A stretch of 64,000 nucleotides of DNA, from positions 186,001 through 250,000 of the forward strand of contig NZ_JACXYY010000004.1 in assembly GCF_014779665.1 (NCBI RefSeq). The letters run 5' to 3'. Below, piece after piece: positions 39,001 through 46,570 of the stretch. The notes below the pieces were generated by a model that did no database searches, was not told the DNA's origin, and saw only the letters and a list, made by a program, of their open reading frames with translations. The DNA is from Nocardioides hwasunensis. GTDB taxonomy: Bacteria > Actinomycetota > Actinomycetes > Propionibacteriales > Nocardioidaceae. Numbering within the stretch: position 1 is the stretch's first letter; each line of letters opens with the position of its first letter. The position numbers and the translations under genes were made by a program.

Positions 39001-39700
39001 CGAGATTGCGGAACTGGCCGTTCACGCGTACGTGGGGGCGCAGCACGACCTTGTTCGCGTCGACGGCGGTGCTGACCTGCCACATGTAGAGGTTGTCGGC
39101 GTCCTTGGCGCGGAGCAGCAGTCCGGCCGCCCCACTGCGGATCGTGAAGTCGACGCCGACAGTGAAGTCGTCCCACGTGAGCGCTCCCGCGGTGTCCGGG
39201 CTGATCCACTCGGAGCCGCCCCAGTCTCCGTCGAGCAGTCCGGTCTCCCACCAGCCGGGCTCGCTCCAGCCGGAGGCCTGGCCGGCCCCGTCCCACACCT
39301 GGACGGCCCAGTGGTAGCGCGTGGCCGGTCGCAGCGCCGGGCCGTCGTAGGGGATGCCGACGGACTCGTTGCTCTCGATCCGGCCGCTGTCCCAGAGGTA
39401 GGGACCGGAGCCGAGGTCGGAGGCGTCGGTGGTGACGACGACACGGTAGGCCGACTGGCGGGCGCCCTGGGCGTCGGAGTCGAGACGCCAGCTCAGGCTG
39501 GGCTTCGCGGTGTCGTTGCCGAGGGGGTTCGTCCGCCCGTCGACCAGGAGGTCGAGCGCCTCCAGGAAGGGCGCGCTCGTCGCGGACGGGGCTGCCGGAG
39601 GGCTGCTCGCGTCGGACGGGACGACCGCGCCCGCCGTGGCCACCACCGCTCCCACGAGCGCAGCCATCGTCATGTGTCGCAACCTGTGAAGTGCCATCAT
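36065..39700 (-). CDS. Secreted GH78 alpha-L-rhamnosidase 2
   Basis: 1211 residues. Signal peptide about 1-30, GH78 N-terminal and laminin-G-like domains, and the catalytic barrel with base Glu likely in GATTPWEQW near 953. The acid-site region reads PTDTPVRDERTPPAMD near 672-687: the Asp and DER remain, but the Trp found in the first enzyme and most relatives is replaced. After the barrel come a Pro/Thr linker (PTPPTTPPTTPPTT) and a C-terminal Ig-like basic domain. Different from enzyme 1 in length and tail, so a different rhamnoside specificity is likely. ATG 39700 has GGAGG seven bases upstream. Confidence 0.9.
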   Translation of the reverse strand: MMALHRLRHMTMAALVGAVVATAGAVVPSDASSPPAAPSATSAPFLEALDLLVDGRTNPLGNDTAKPSLSWRLDSDAQGARQSAYRVVVTTDASDLGSGPYLWDSGRIESNESVGIPYDGPALRPATRYHWAVQVWDGAGQASGWSEPGWWETGLLDGDWGGSEWISPDTAGALTWDDFTVGVDFTIRSGAAGLLLRAKDADNLYMWQVSTAVDANKVVLRPHVRVNGQFRNLGEVDLAPTLTPTNVAGEHHLEVRVEGDSFTTFIDGTQVDQRTDTSLSGAGTLGIRHDRTNNQDERATYDNLVVEALDGEELYSEDFSTAPVAAFPTLPVVDGQLAPGGGLTLMSRTPEAPLLRHDFTLAKKVASARAYVYGLGLYELSLNGKVADDRRLTPTSGQYENNLFYDTYDVTEAVRQGDNAVGLTLANGYGSRYNGYAWRYLGDKKARMLLEVTYDDGSTETVATSADWTWSTGAVVANDMYDGEVYDARAEHTGWDTAGYDEAAWLPVTQVDGPAAPLVANPGPDRRVVDTLRPVSVTKVADGVFVFDLGQNISGWTRLRVQGSAGTAVTMRTAEEVHGDGRLDTRTNRSAKATDTYVLKGGGPESWEPRFVYHGFRYVEVTGYPGTPTLADLDGRVVQADVASTGMFESSDALLNKIWENNRWAIRNNSMSTPTDTPVRDERTPPAMDVQAYKDAAVRDFDMGPFYAKYLLDLPPGVGLPQDAHKSQYPDMAGGQVSLAWTLYEQYGDLATLRHNYPAMKAFVDRNVADFPGYVWTADTGLGDWCPPVHGDQANGGMGGPGAGACGSETQIVNTALWFVQAQDTAKAAEVLGRSADAAHFAEVADRVRDAFNDRFLNAAGDTYGSGRMTTSVLPLAFGMVPDKFLEPVGDKLVRTIMEDNGGHLDTGIFGTRHLFDALQAIDRVDVAMTVLGKRSYPSFGFMIDNGATTPWEQWMYDAGMITHDHAMFAGISSSLYTGLGGITSDTSAYAAVTISPEVPKALEWVRVEQDTVRGTVGSSWRRTDDGLVLDVRVPANTTATVEVPTLGRDLGDVTAPDGAVAQGETDGRAVFTVGSGDYRFVVGSKVGPDPEPTPEPTPGPTPPTTPPTTPPTTPPTTNPTPASPVVEPKVSVRSKVRAGTKLRIRVRDLLVNKVRITLGGKKLGTAKVKDGRISVSRKVPKRLSGKTVLRILDRRGEVIARATVRVVKKR

Positions 39701-39729
39701 CGTTCGTCCTCCAACGGGTCTGTGGTGAT

Positions 39730-39741
39730 TTGAACGTTTCA
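39730..39741. promoter_or_regulatory. LacI-type operator at GH78-2 promoter
   Basis: TTGAACGTTTCA, 10 of 12 matches to TGAAACGTTTCA, 30 bases upstream of the start codon of the second rhamnosidase. Confidence 0.55.
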
Positions 39742-39743
39742 CA

Positions 39744-39771
39744 AACCTAGGAGGAGTGACCAGCATCACGC
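39744..39771 (-). promoter_or_regulatory. Candidate promoter of GH78-2
   Basis: On the minus strand GCGTGA (39771-39766), 16-base spacer, TAGGTT (39749-39744), next to the LacI-type operator. The dyad AGTGA-N6-TCACG (39755-39770), eight of ten matches to the Crp consensus, overlaps the spacer as in the first rhamnosidase promoter. Confidence 0.4.
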
Positions 39772-39872
39772 CAGAGGTGCCGACGAGATGACCGGCTTCG
39801 GCCACGGCCCGACGACCGGCACCCTTCTCATGCTGACGCGGTCACCACAAAGGTCCGATCCGAACACCACGG

Positions 39873-40457
39873 TCACTCGACGAGAAGCACGTGGAGGGTG
39901 CGGGGGCCGTGGACGCCCTCGACGCGGTCGAGCTCGATGTCGCTCGTCGCCGAGGGTCCACTGATCCAGGTCAGCGGCCGGGCCGGGTCGAGGAGGGCGA
40001 TCGCGTCGGGCACGTCGGCCACGACCTGGCTCGCGTCGACGATGCAGACGTGCAGGTCGGGCACGAGGCTGATCGCCCGTCGGCCCTGGTCGGGCTGGTG
40101 GTCCAGCACGATCGTGCCGGTCTCGGCGATGCCGACGGCGGCCCGGGTGATCACCGCGTCGATCGCGTCGAGCTCGGCGGCCGAGAGGCCGTCGTCGACG
40201 ACTGCTCCAGCCACCTCGAGCCCGAGACCGGGAGGTACGACCGCGCGCGCCCCGCCCAGCGCCGCAGCGACGGCCTCCTCGAGCCCGGTCCGGGTGCAAC
40301 GGGTGACGACGGCCCGGTAGTCGGCGATGCGCTCGTCGAAGAGCGCGACGAGGTCGCCGCGGTCCGGCGCCCGCGGTGCGGCGGGCACGGAGACGGCCGG
40401 TGACACGTCGGCGAGGGCCGCACGGACGCGACCGAGGATGTCGTCGCGGGCGCTCAT
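39873..40457 (-). CDS. lutC: Lactate utilisation protein C (LutC/YkgG)
   Basis: 194 residues. LUD domain protein: VITRAAVGIAETGTIVLDH and PDLHVCIVDASQVVADVPDA are characteristic of LutC. With LutA and LutB it forms the iron-sulfur enzyme complex that oxidises L-lactate to pyruvate. ATG 40457 overlaps the lutB stop by four bases. Last gene of the rhamnose/lactate operon. Confidence 0.9.
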   Translation of the reverse strand: MSARDDILGRVRAALADVSPAVSVPAAPRAPDRGDLVALFDERIADYRAVVTRCTRTGLEEAVAAALGGARAVVPPGLGLEVAGAVVDDGLSAAELDAIDAVITRAAVGIAETGTIVLDHQPDQGRRAISLVPDLHVCIVDASQVVADVPDAIALLDPARPLTWISGPSATSDIELDRVEGVHGPRTLHVLLVE

Positions 40458-41974
40458 GAGCCACCACCCTTCGTGGTGCCGGACTCGTCCTGGTCGTCGT
40501 GGGTGCCGCCGTCGGTCCGGGCCCACCACTCGCGGAAGGACTCCTTCGGCGGGGCGGGCAGGTCGCGGGCCCCGGTCCACCCGGCGGCGGGGCCGGGCAG
40601 GCGGCCGGCGGCGGTGCGACCGCCGGGCAGCGTCGTACGGGAGAAGCGGCCCATGACGCGGCCGGCGAGACCGGAGGCGCGCTCGGCCAGGCCGAGACGC
40701 CTCGCGTCGGAGAACGTCCAGGCCGCGGCCTTCATCGCGACGGCCTCGGCCTTCGGGATCCGGTCGCCGCGGTGGGAGTCGACGACCTGGGCACGCTGGT
40801 CGACCAGCACGGACGGGATGTCGATCCGGACCGGGCAGACCTCGAAGCAGGCGCCGCACAGCGAGGAGGCATACGGCAGCGAAGCGGTCTGCTCGTCGGA
40901 GACCCCGTTGAGCAGCGGGTTGAGGATCGCCCCGATCGGGCCGGGGTAGACCGATCCGTAGGCGTGCCCGCCGACCCGCTCGTAGACCGGGCAGACGTTG
41001 AGGCAGGCCGAGCAGCGGATGCACCGCAGCGCCTGGCGACCGACGTCGTCGGCGAGCGCACGGGTGCGGCCGTTGTCGAGCAGGACGACGTGCACCTCCT
41101 GCGGGCCGTCGCCCGGCGTCACGCCCGACCACGTCGAGGTGTAGGGATTCATCCGCTCGCCGGTGGACGAGCGCGGCAGCAGCCGGAGCATCGGGTCGAG
41201 GTCGCCCCAGGTCGCGACGACCTTCTCGATGCCGACCACGCTGACCAGCACCTCGGGCAGCGTCAGGCACATCCGGCCGTTGCCCTCGGACTCGACGACG
41301 ACCAGCGTGCCGGTGTCGGCGACGGCGAAGTTGGCACCGCTCACGGCGACCTTGGCGCGCAGGAACTTCTCCCGCAGGTGCTCGCGCGCAGCGCCGGCCA
41401 GCACGGCCGGCTCGTCGGTGAGGTCGGCCGGTGCGGGCCGGCCGACGTCGCCCATGCGCCGCAGGAAGATCTCGCGGACCTCCGCCCGGTTGCGGTGGAT
41501 CGCGGGCACGAGGATGTGGGAGGGCAGGTCCTCGCCGAGCTGCACGATGAGCTCGGCCAGGTCGGTCTCCCAGGCGGCGATGCCCTCGGCCTCGAGGGCC
41601 TCGTTGAGGCCGATCTCGCCGGTGGCCATCGACTTCACCTTCACGACCTCGTCGACCCCGTGGCTGTGTGCCACCTGAGCCACGATCGCGCAGGCCTCGG
41701 CGGCGTCGCGGGCCCAGTGGACCGTGGCGCCGGCGCGGGTGAGCGAGGCCTCGAGGGTCTCGAGGTGGGTGGCGAGGTCGCGCAGCGCGGCCTCCTTCAC
41801 CCCGGCCCCGGCGAGCCGGAGCTCCTCCCACTCCTCCACCTCGGCCACGACGGCGGCGCGCTTGTCGCGGATGGTGTGGGTGGCGTGCGCGAGGTTGCTG
41901 CGCAGCTGGGTGTCGCCCAGCGCCGCGCGCGCGGCGGTCGGGAAGGCCGGCATGCCGACGAAGGTGCCGCTCAT
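40454..41974 (-). CDS. lutB: Lactate utilisation iron-sulfur protein B (LutB/YkgF)
   Basis: 506 residues. LUD domain in the first 300 residues (VVKVKSMATGEIGLNEALE, GANFAVADTGTLVVVESEGNGR), then two ferredoxin-type clusters: CIRCSACLNVCP near 315 and CGACFEVCP near 368. It is the electron-transferring, likely catalytic subunit of the LutABC lactate oxidase. ATGA overlaps on both sides with lutA and lutC show tight coupling. Placed below rhamnose genes, it would consume the lactate made from lactaldehyde. Confidence 0.93.
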   Translation of the reverse strand: MSGTFVGMPAFPTAARAALGDTQLRSNLAHATHTIRDKRAAVVAEVEEWEELRLAGAGVKEAALRDLATHLETLEASLTRAGATVHWARDAAEACAIVAQVAHSHGVDEVVKVKSMATGEIGLNEALEAEGIAAWETDLAELIVQLGEDLPSHILVPAIHRNRAEVREIFLRRMGDVGRPAPADLTDEPAVLAGAAREHLREKFLRAKVAVSGANFAVADTGTLVVVESEGNGRMCLTLPEVLVSVVGIEKVVATWGDLDPMLRLLPRSSTGERMNPYTSTWSGVTPGDGPQEVHVVLLDNGRTRALADDVGRQALRCIRCSACLNVCPVYERVGGHAYGSVYPGPIGAILNPLLNGVSDEQTASLPYASSLCGACFEVCPVRIDIPSVLVDQRAQVVDSHRGDRIPKAEAVAMKAAAWTFSDARRLGLAERASGLAGRVMGRFSRTTLPGGRTAAGRLPGPAAGWTGARDLPAPPKESFREWWARTDGGTHDDQDESGTTKGGGS

Positions 41975-42771
41975 CCCCGGCCGCCCTTCTTCGCGGACTC
42001 GGCCCGCTCGCCGACGGCCGGGCCGCCCGGCTCCGCCTCCGTGCCCTCGGTGCTGGCCAGGATCTCGGCCAGGTGCATGACGCGGACGCCTGCGCGCTGG
42101 CGCGACAGCATCCCGCCGATGTGCATCAGGCAGGAGTTGTCGCCGGCGACGAGCACCTCGGCACCGGTGTCGCGGACGTGGCGCGCCTTGTCGGCGCCCA
42201 TCGCGACGGAGGTGTCGGCGTTCTTCAGCGCGAAGGTACCGCCGAAGCCGCAGCACTCCTCCGCCTGCGGGAGGTCGACCAGCTGGATCCCGCGGACCGC
42301 CTCGAGCAGCCGCTGCGGGCGGTCCCCGACGCCGAGCATCCGGAGGCTGTGGCAGGTCGGGTGGTAGGTCACCCGGTGGGGGAAGTAGGCACCGACGTCC
42401 GTGACCCCGAGCACGTCGACGATGAACTCGGTGAGCTCGTAGGTCTTGGGGGCCGTCTCGGCGACGGCGGTCTTCAAGGCCGCGTCGCCCGAGCGCTCGG
42501 CGACCAGCGCGTGCTGGTGGCGCACCGACCCGGCGCAGGAGCCCGACGGCGTCACCACGGCGTCGTAGCCGGCGAAGGCGTCGACGAAGTTGCGCACGAC
42601 GGGCACGGCCTCGTCGAAGTAGCCGGTGTTGACCATCGGCTGGGCGCAGCAGGTCTGCGCCGCGGGGAACTCGACGTCGACGCCGAGCCTGCGCAGCAGC
42701 CGCACGACGGCCTTCCCCGTGTCGGGGAACATCGCGTCGTTGACGCACGTGACCTGGAGGGCGACCCTCAC
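41971..42771 (-). CDS. lutA: Lactate utilisation protein A (LutA/YkgE)
   Basis: 266 residues with two CCG-type cysteine motifs, TCCAQPMVNTGY (about 40-51) and ECCGFGGTFALKN (about 155), typical of LutA and of the GlpC/HdrB family, which bind iron-sulfur clusters. The C-terminus has an extra charged tail (GGPAVGERAESAKKGGRG). Starts at GTG 42771. Partner of LutB and LutC for L-lactate oxidation. Confidence 0.92.
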   Translation of the reverse strand: MRVALQVTCVNDAMFPDTGKAVVRLLRRLGVDVEFPAAQTCCAQPMVNTGYFDEAVPVVRNFVDAFAGYDAVVTPSGSCAGSVRHQHALVAERSGDAALKTAVAETAPKTYELTEFIVDVLGVTDVGAYFPHRVTYHPTCHSLRMLGVGDRPQRLLEAVRGIQLVDLPQAEECCGFGGTFALKNADTSVAMGADKARHVRDTGAEVLVAGDNSCLMHIGGMLSRQRAGVRVMHLAEILASTEGTEAEPGGPAVGERAESAKKGGRG

Positions 42772-42810
42772 GTCGCGGCTCCTTCCTGGCTCGTTGGGGT
42801 GTGTCGGGGA

Positions 42811-43020
42811 TCAGAGATGGCCGTGACGGACGGCCCAGACGATGGCTTCGATGGTGGTCTCGCACCCCAACGTGTCACACGCTGCGCGCGCCCTGCGACG
42901 GACCGTGCGCTCGGAGATGCCCAGCTTGCGGGCGACCACGTCGATCGTGTCACCCTCCGCCATCAGGCGGAGGACGCGGACCTGGTCGTCTGGCAGGACG
43001 ATCCCGCGGGCCTCGGTCAC
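42811..43020 (-). CDS. Small LuxR-type HTH-only protein
   Basis: 69 residues made almost wholly of a LuxR/GerE-like helix-turn-helix: VLRLMAEGDTIDVVARKLGISERTVRRRARAACDTLG (about 14-50), then TIEAIVWAVRHGHL. No receiver or ligand domain. GTG 43020 overlaps the rhamnulokinase stop as GTGA, so it is translated with the operon. It may be a local regulator of the lut genes or of rhamnose use; no target can be shown from sequence. Confidence 0.75.
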   Translation of the reverse strand: MTEARGIVLPDDQVRVLRLMAEGDTIDVVARKLGISERTVRRRARAACDTLGCETTIEAIVWAVRHGHL

Positions 43021-44468
43021 GGGTCGTCCTGGGGCCGCTCCGGGTCGTGGCGGCGCAGGTCGTGCGTCGCCCGGATCAGCGCCCGCATCTCCTGGAGACC
43101 GCCGGTGATCGCGCCCGCCGTGCGGCCCTGCACGAGCACGTTGCCGAGGGCGGTGGCCTCGACCGGCCCTGCGACCACCGGCAGCCCGGTGCGGTCGGCG
43201 ATGAGCTGGCAGAGGAGGGTGTTCTGGCTGCCGCCGCCCACGACGTGGATGACCTCGACCGTGCGGCCCGAGAGCTTCGTCGCGGCCTGCAGCGCGTCGG
43301 CGTACGCCACCGCGAGGGACTCGAGGATGCAGCGCACCGTGGTCGCCGCGTCGCTCGGTGGCGCGACGTCGTGCTCGTCGCACCAGGCGGCGATCCGGCC
43401 GGGCATGTCGCCGGGCGGGACGAAGCGGGGGTCCTGCACGTCGACCAGCGGGACGGTCCCGGCGGGCACGTCGGCAGCGGCGGCGAGCAGGGCCGTCAGG
43501 TCGTCGCGACGCCACGTGCGCAGCGACTCGCTGAGCAGCCAGGTGCCCATCACGTTGGTCAGGAACCGGACCGTCTGGTCGACGCCGCCCTCGTTGGTGA
43601 AGTTGGCCAGCCGGCTCTCCTCGGTGAGCACCGGCTCGTCGAGCTCGAGGCCGACGAGGCCCCACGTGCCCAGCGAGACGTACGCCGACTCGGCGCGCTC
43701 GAACGGCACTCCGACGACGGCCGAGGCGGTGTCGTGCGAACCGACGGCCACGACGGGGAGGCCGGGTGCTCCGACCGCCTCGCCGACCCCGGGCAGCACG
43801 GCACCCACCAGGTCCCCGGGGTCGACGAGGTCGGTGAACAGGGAGCGCGCGAGCCCGAGCCGCGCCAGCAGCTCGTCGTCCCACGCGCGGGCTCTCACGT
43901 CCAGCAGGCCGGTCGTCGAGGCGTTGGTGCGCTCGGTCCGCTCGACGCCGGTCAGCCAGTGGGCCAGCAGGTCCGGGACGAGGAGCAGCCGCCCGGCGTC
44001 CCGGTGCCAGTCGTCGGCCGCGAGCTGGAAGAGCGTGTTGAACGGCAGGAACTGCAGGCCGTTGCGGACGTAGAGCTCGGCCGGCGGGACCGTCGCGTGG
44101 ACCCGCTCCGGACCGACCTGCCCGCGCCGCTCGTCGCGGTAGTGGAACGGCTGCCCGAGCAGCCGACCGTCGCGCAGCAGGCCGTAGTCGACGGCCCAGC
44201 TGTCGATGCCGACGCTGGACAGGCGACCGGCGGGGGTGTCGGCTGCCTGTCGCGCCGCCGCCCCCAGCCCCGCGAGGGACTGGCGGTAGAGCTCGAGCAG
44301 GTTCCAGTGCAGGCCGTCAGGCGTGCGGACCGGGTCGTTGCCGAACCGCGCGGCGGCGGTGAGGCGCAGCACTCCCTGGCCCACCTCGCCCAGCATCACC
44401 CGACCGCTGGAGGCGCCGAGGTCGATCGCAGCGACGCTGACCGGCCCCGGCGCTCGCACGTCCACCAC
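43017..44468 (-). CDS. rhaB: Rhamnulokinase
   Basis: 483 residues, FGGY carbohydrate kinase. IDLGASSGRVMLGEV at the N-terminus is the phosphate-binding loop of rhamnulokinases; GIDSWAVDYGLL, GSHDTASAV, TWGLVG and VVGGGSQNTLLCQLIADRTG complete the family pattern. It phosphorylates L-rhamnulose at O1. GTG 44468 is used; GTG 44465 and 44459 are alternatives, none with a strong ribosome site, consistent with translation coupled to the gene ending nine bases upstream. Confidence 0.92.
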   Translation of the reverse strand: MVDVRAPGPVSVAAIDLGASSGRVMLGEVGQGVLRLTAAARFGNDPVRTPDGLHWNLLELYRQSLAGLGAAARQAADTPAGRLSSVGIDSWAVDYGLLRDGRLLGQPFHYRDERRGQVGPERVHATVPPAELYVRNGLQFLPFNTLFQLAADDWHRDAGRLLLVPDLLAHWLTGVERTERTNASTTGLLDVRARAWDDELLARLGLARSLFTDLVDPGDLVGAVLPGVGEAVGAPGLPVVAVGSHDTASAVVGVPFERAESAYVSLGTWGLVGLELDEPVLTEESRLANFTNEGGVDQTVRFLTNVMGTWLLSESLRTWRRDDLTALLAAAADVPAGTVPLVDVQDPRFVPPGDMPGRIAAWCDEHDVAPPSDAATTVRCILESLAVAYADALQAATKLSGRTVEVIHVVGGGSQNTLLCQLIADRTGLPVVAGPVEATALGNVLVQGRTAGAITGGLQEMRALIRATHDLRRHDPERPQDDP

Positions 44469-44476
44469 CGGGCCGG

Positions 44477-46522
44477 CTATCGCAGGAACGCGGCGGCCAC
44501 GCCGGCGTCGACGGGGATGTGCAGGCCGGTGGTGTGGCTGAGCTCGTCGGTGCAGAGCACGAAGACCGCGTTGGCGATGTTGTCCGGCAGCACCTCGCGC
44601 TTGAGGATCGTGCGCTGCGCGTAGAACTTGCCGAGGTCCTGCTCCTCCACGCCGTAGACCGCGGCGCGGTTGGCGCCCCAGCCCGAGGCGAAGATGCCGG
44701 AGCCCTGCACGACGCCGTCGGGGTTGACGCCGTTGACCTTGATGCCGTGCTCGCCGAGCTCGGCGGCCAGCAGCCGGACCTGGTGGGCCTGGTCGGCCTT
44801 GGCAGCGCCGTAGGCCACGTTGTTCGGGCCGGCGAAGATCGAGTTCTTCGAGGAGATGTAGACGATGTCGCCGCCCATCCCCTGCTCGATCATGGCCCTC
44901 GCGGTGGCCTGCGCGACCAGGAAGGATCCCTTGGCCATCACGTCGTGCTGGAGGTCCCAGTCCTTCTCGGTGGTCTCGAGCAGCGAGCGCGAGAGCGAGA
45001 GGCCGGCGTTGTTGACGACGAGGTCGACACCGCCGAAGGCGAGGACGGTCGCGTCGACCGCCGCCTGCACGGCCGCTGCCTCGGAGACGTCGACCTGCAC
45101 GCCGACGGCCACGTCGGTGGAGCCGATCTCCGCGGCGGCCGACCGCGCCTTTTCGAGGTCGAGGTCGGCGATCACGACGGCGGCACCCTCGGCGGCCAGC
45201 TTCTTCGCGGTGGCCAGGCCGATGCCGGACGCGGCACCGGTCACCAGGGCGACGCGCGTGGCGAGCGGCTTGGGCTTCGGCATCCGCTGCAGCTTGGCCT
45301 CCTCGAGCGCCCAGTACTCGATGCGGAACTTCTCCGCCTCGTCGATGGGGGCGTACGTCGAGAGCCCCTCGGCGCCACGCATCACGTTGATCGCGTTGGT
45401 GTAGAACTCCCCCGCGACCCGGGCGGTCTGCTTGTCCTTGCCGAAGCTGAACATGCCCACGCCGGGCACCAGGACGATCAGCGGGTCGGCGCCGCGGATC
45501 GCCGGCGAGTCGGGCGTGGCGTTGCGGTCGTAGTAGCCCTGGTAGTCGGCGCGGTAGTCGACCGCGAGCTCCTGCAGGCGGGCGATCGCGTCCTCGACGG
45601 ACGTCGAGGCCGGGAGGTCCAGCACGAGGGGCTTGACCTTGGTCCGGAGGAAGTGGTCGGGGCACGACGTGCCGAGCGCGGCCAGGCGCGGGTGCTCGGC
45701 CGAGCCGAGGAAGTCGAGGACGACGTCGCTGTCGGTGAAGTGCCCGACCATCGGCCGGTCCTGGCTGGCGATGCCGCGGATGGTCGGCGCCAGGGCGGCG
45801 GCGCGGGCGCGACGCTCGTCCTCCGGGAGGGCGGCGTAGCCCTCGAGCGCCGGGCCGAACGGCTCGGCCTTGGAGTGCTCGGCGATGTGGGCGGCGGCGG
45901 TGTCGATGATCCAGAGGCTGTTGGCCTCGGCCTCCTCGCTGGTGTCGCCCCACGCGGTGATGCCGTGGCCGCCGAGGATGCAGCCCCGCGCCTGCGGGTT
46001 CTGGGCCTTGATCTCGGCGATGTCGAGACCGAGCTGGAAGCCCGGGCGGCGCCACGGCACCCAGACGACCTGGTCGCCGAAGATGGTGGAGGTCAGCGCC
46101 TCCCCGTCGGCGGCCGTCGCGATCGCGATGCCGGAGTCGGGGTGCAGGTGGTCGACGTGCGCGGCGTCGACGAGACCGTGCATCGCAGTGTCGATCGACG
46201 GAGCCGCACCGCCCTTGCCGTGCAGGCAGTAGTCGAACGCCGCGACCATCTCGTCCTCCCGCTCGACGCCCGGGTAGACGTCGACGAGGGCGCGCATGCG
46301 GTCGAGCCGGAGCACGGCCAGGCCGGACTCGGTCAGGGTGCCCAGGTCGCCACCCGACCCCTTGACCCACAGGAGCTCGACCGGCTCACCGGTGACCGGG
46401 TCGGTCTCGGTGCCCTTGGCAGAGGTGTTGCCGCCTGCGTAGTTGGTGTTCTTCGGGTCGGCGCCGAGGCGGTTGGACCGGGCGATCAGGTCGGCCGCGG
46501 CGCCAGGGGTGGGGTTGGTCAT
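44477..46522 (-). CDS. rhaEW: Bifunctional rhamnulose-1-phosphate aldolase/lactaldehyde dehydrogenase
   Basis: 681 residues in two parts. Residues about 1-400 are a class II aldolase-like domain (NYAGGNTSAKG, HVDHLHPDSGIAIAT, GGHGITAW metal site). Residues about 420-681 are a short-chain dehydrogenase (VTGAASGIGLATA, NNAGLS, YGAAKADQ as YxxxK). The fusion, known as RhaEW in comparative genomics of rhamnose use, splits rhamnulose-1-phosphate to DHAP and L-lactaldehyde and oxidises the latter to L-lactate. Good ribosome site GGAAGGAACC before ATG 46522. Confidence 0.92.
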   Translation of the reverse strand: MTNPTPGAAADLIARSNRLGADPKNTNYAGGNTSAKGTETDPVTGEPVELLWVKGSGGDLGTLTESGLAVLRLDRMRALVDVYPGVEREDEMVAAFDYCLHGKGGAAPSIDTAMHGLVDAAHVDHLHPDSGIAIATAADGEALTSTIFGDQVVWVPWRRPGFQLGLDIAEIKAQNPQARGCILGGHGITAWGDTSEEAEANSLWIIDTAAAHIAEHSKAEPFGPALEGYAALPEDERRARAAALAPTIRGIASQDRPMVGHFTDSDVVLDFLGSAEHPRLAALGTSCPDHFLRTKVKPLVLDLPASTSVEDAIARLQELAVDYRADYQGYYDRNATPDSPAIRGADPLIVLVPGVGMFSFGKDKQTARVAGEFYTNAINVMRGAEGLSTYAPIDEAEKFRIEYWALEEAKLQRMPKPKPLATRVALVTGAASGIGLATAKKLAAEGAAVVIADLDLEKARSAAAEIGSTDVAVGVQVDVSEAAAVQAAVDATVLAFGGVDLVVNNAGLSLSRSLLETTEKDWDLQHDVMAKGSFLVAQATARAMIEQGMGGDIVYISSKNSIFAGPNNVAYGAAKADQAHQVRLLAAELGEHGIKVNGVNPDGVVQGSGIFASGWGANRAAVYGVEEQDLGKFYAQRTILKREVLPDNIANAVFVLCTDELSHTTGLHIPVDAGVAAAFLR

Positions 46523-46570
46523 GGTTCCTTCCGGAGGTGTGCGGGGTGGGTGACGAGTCGTGGGGCGGGA

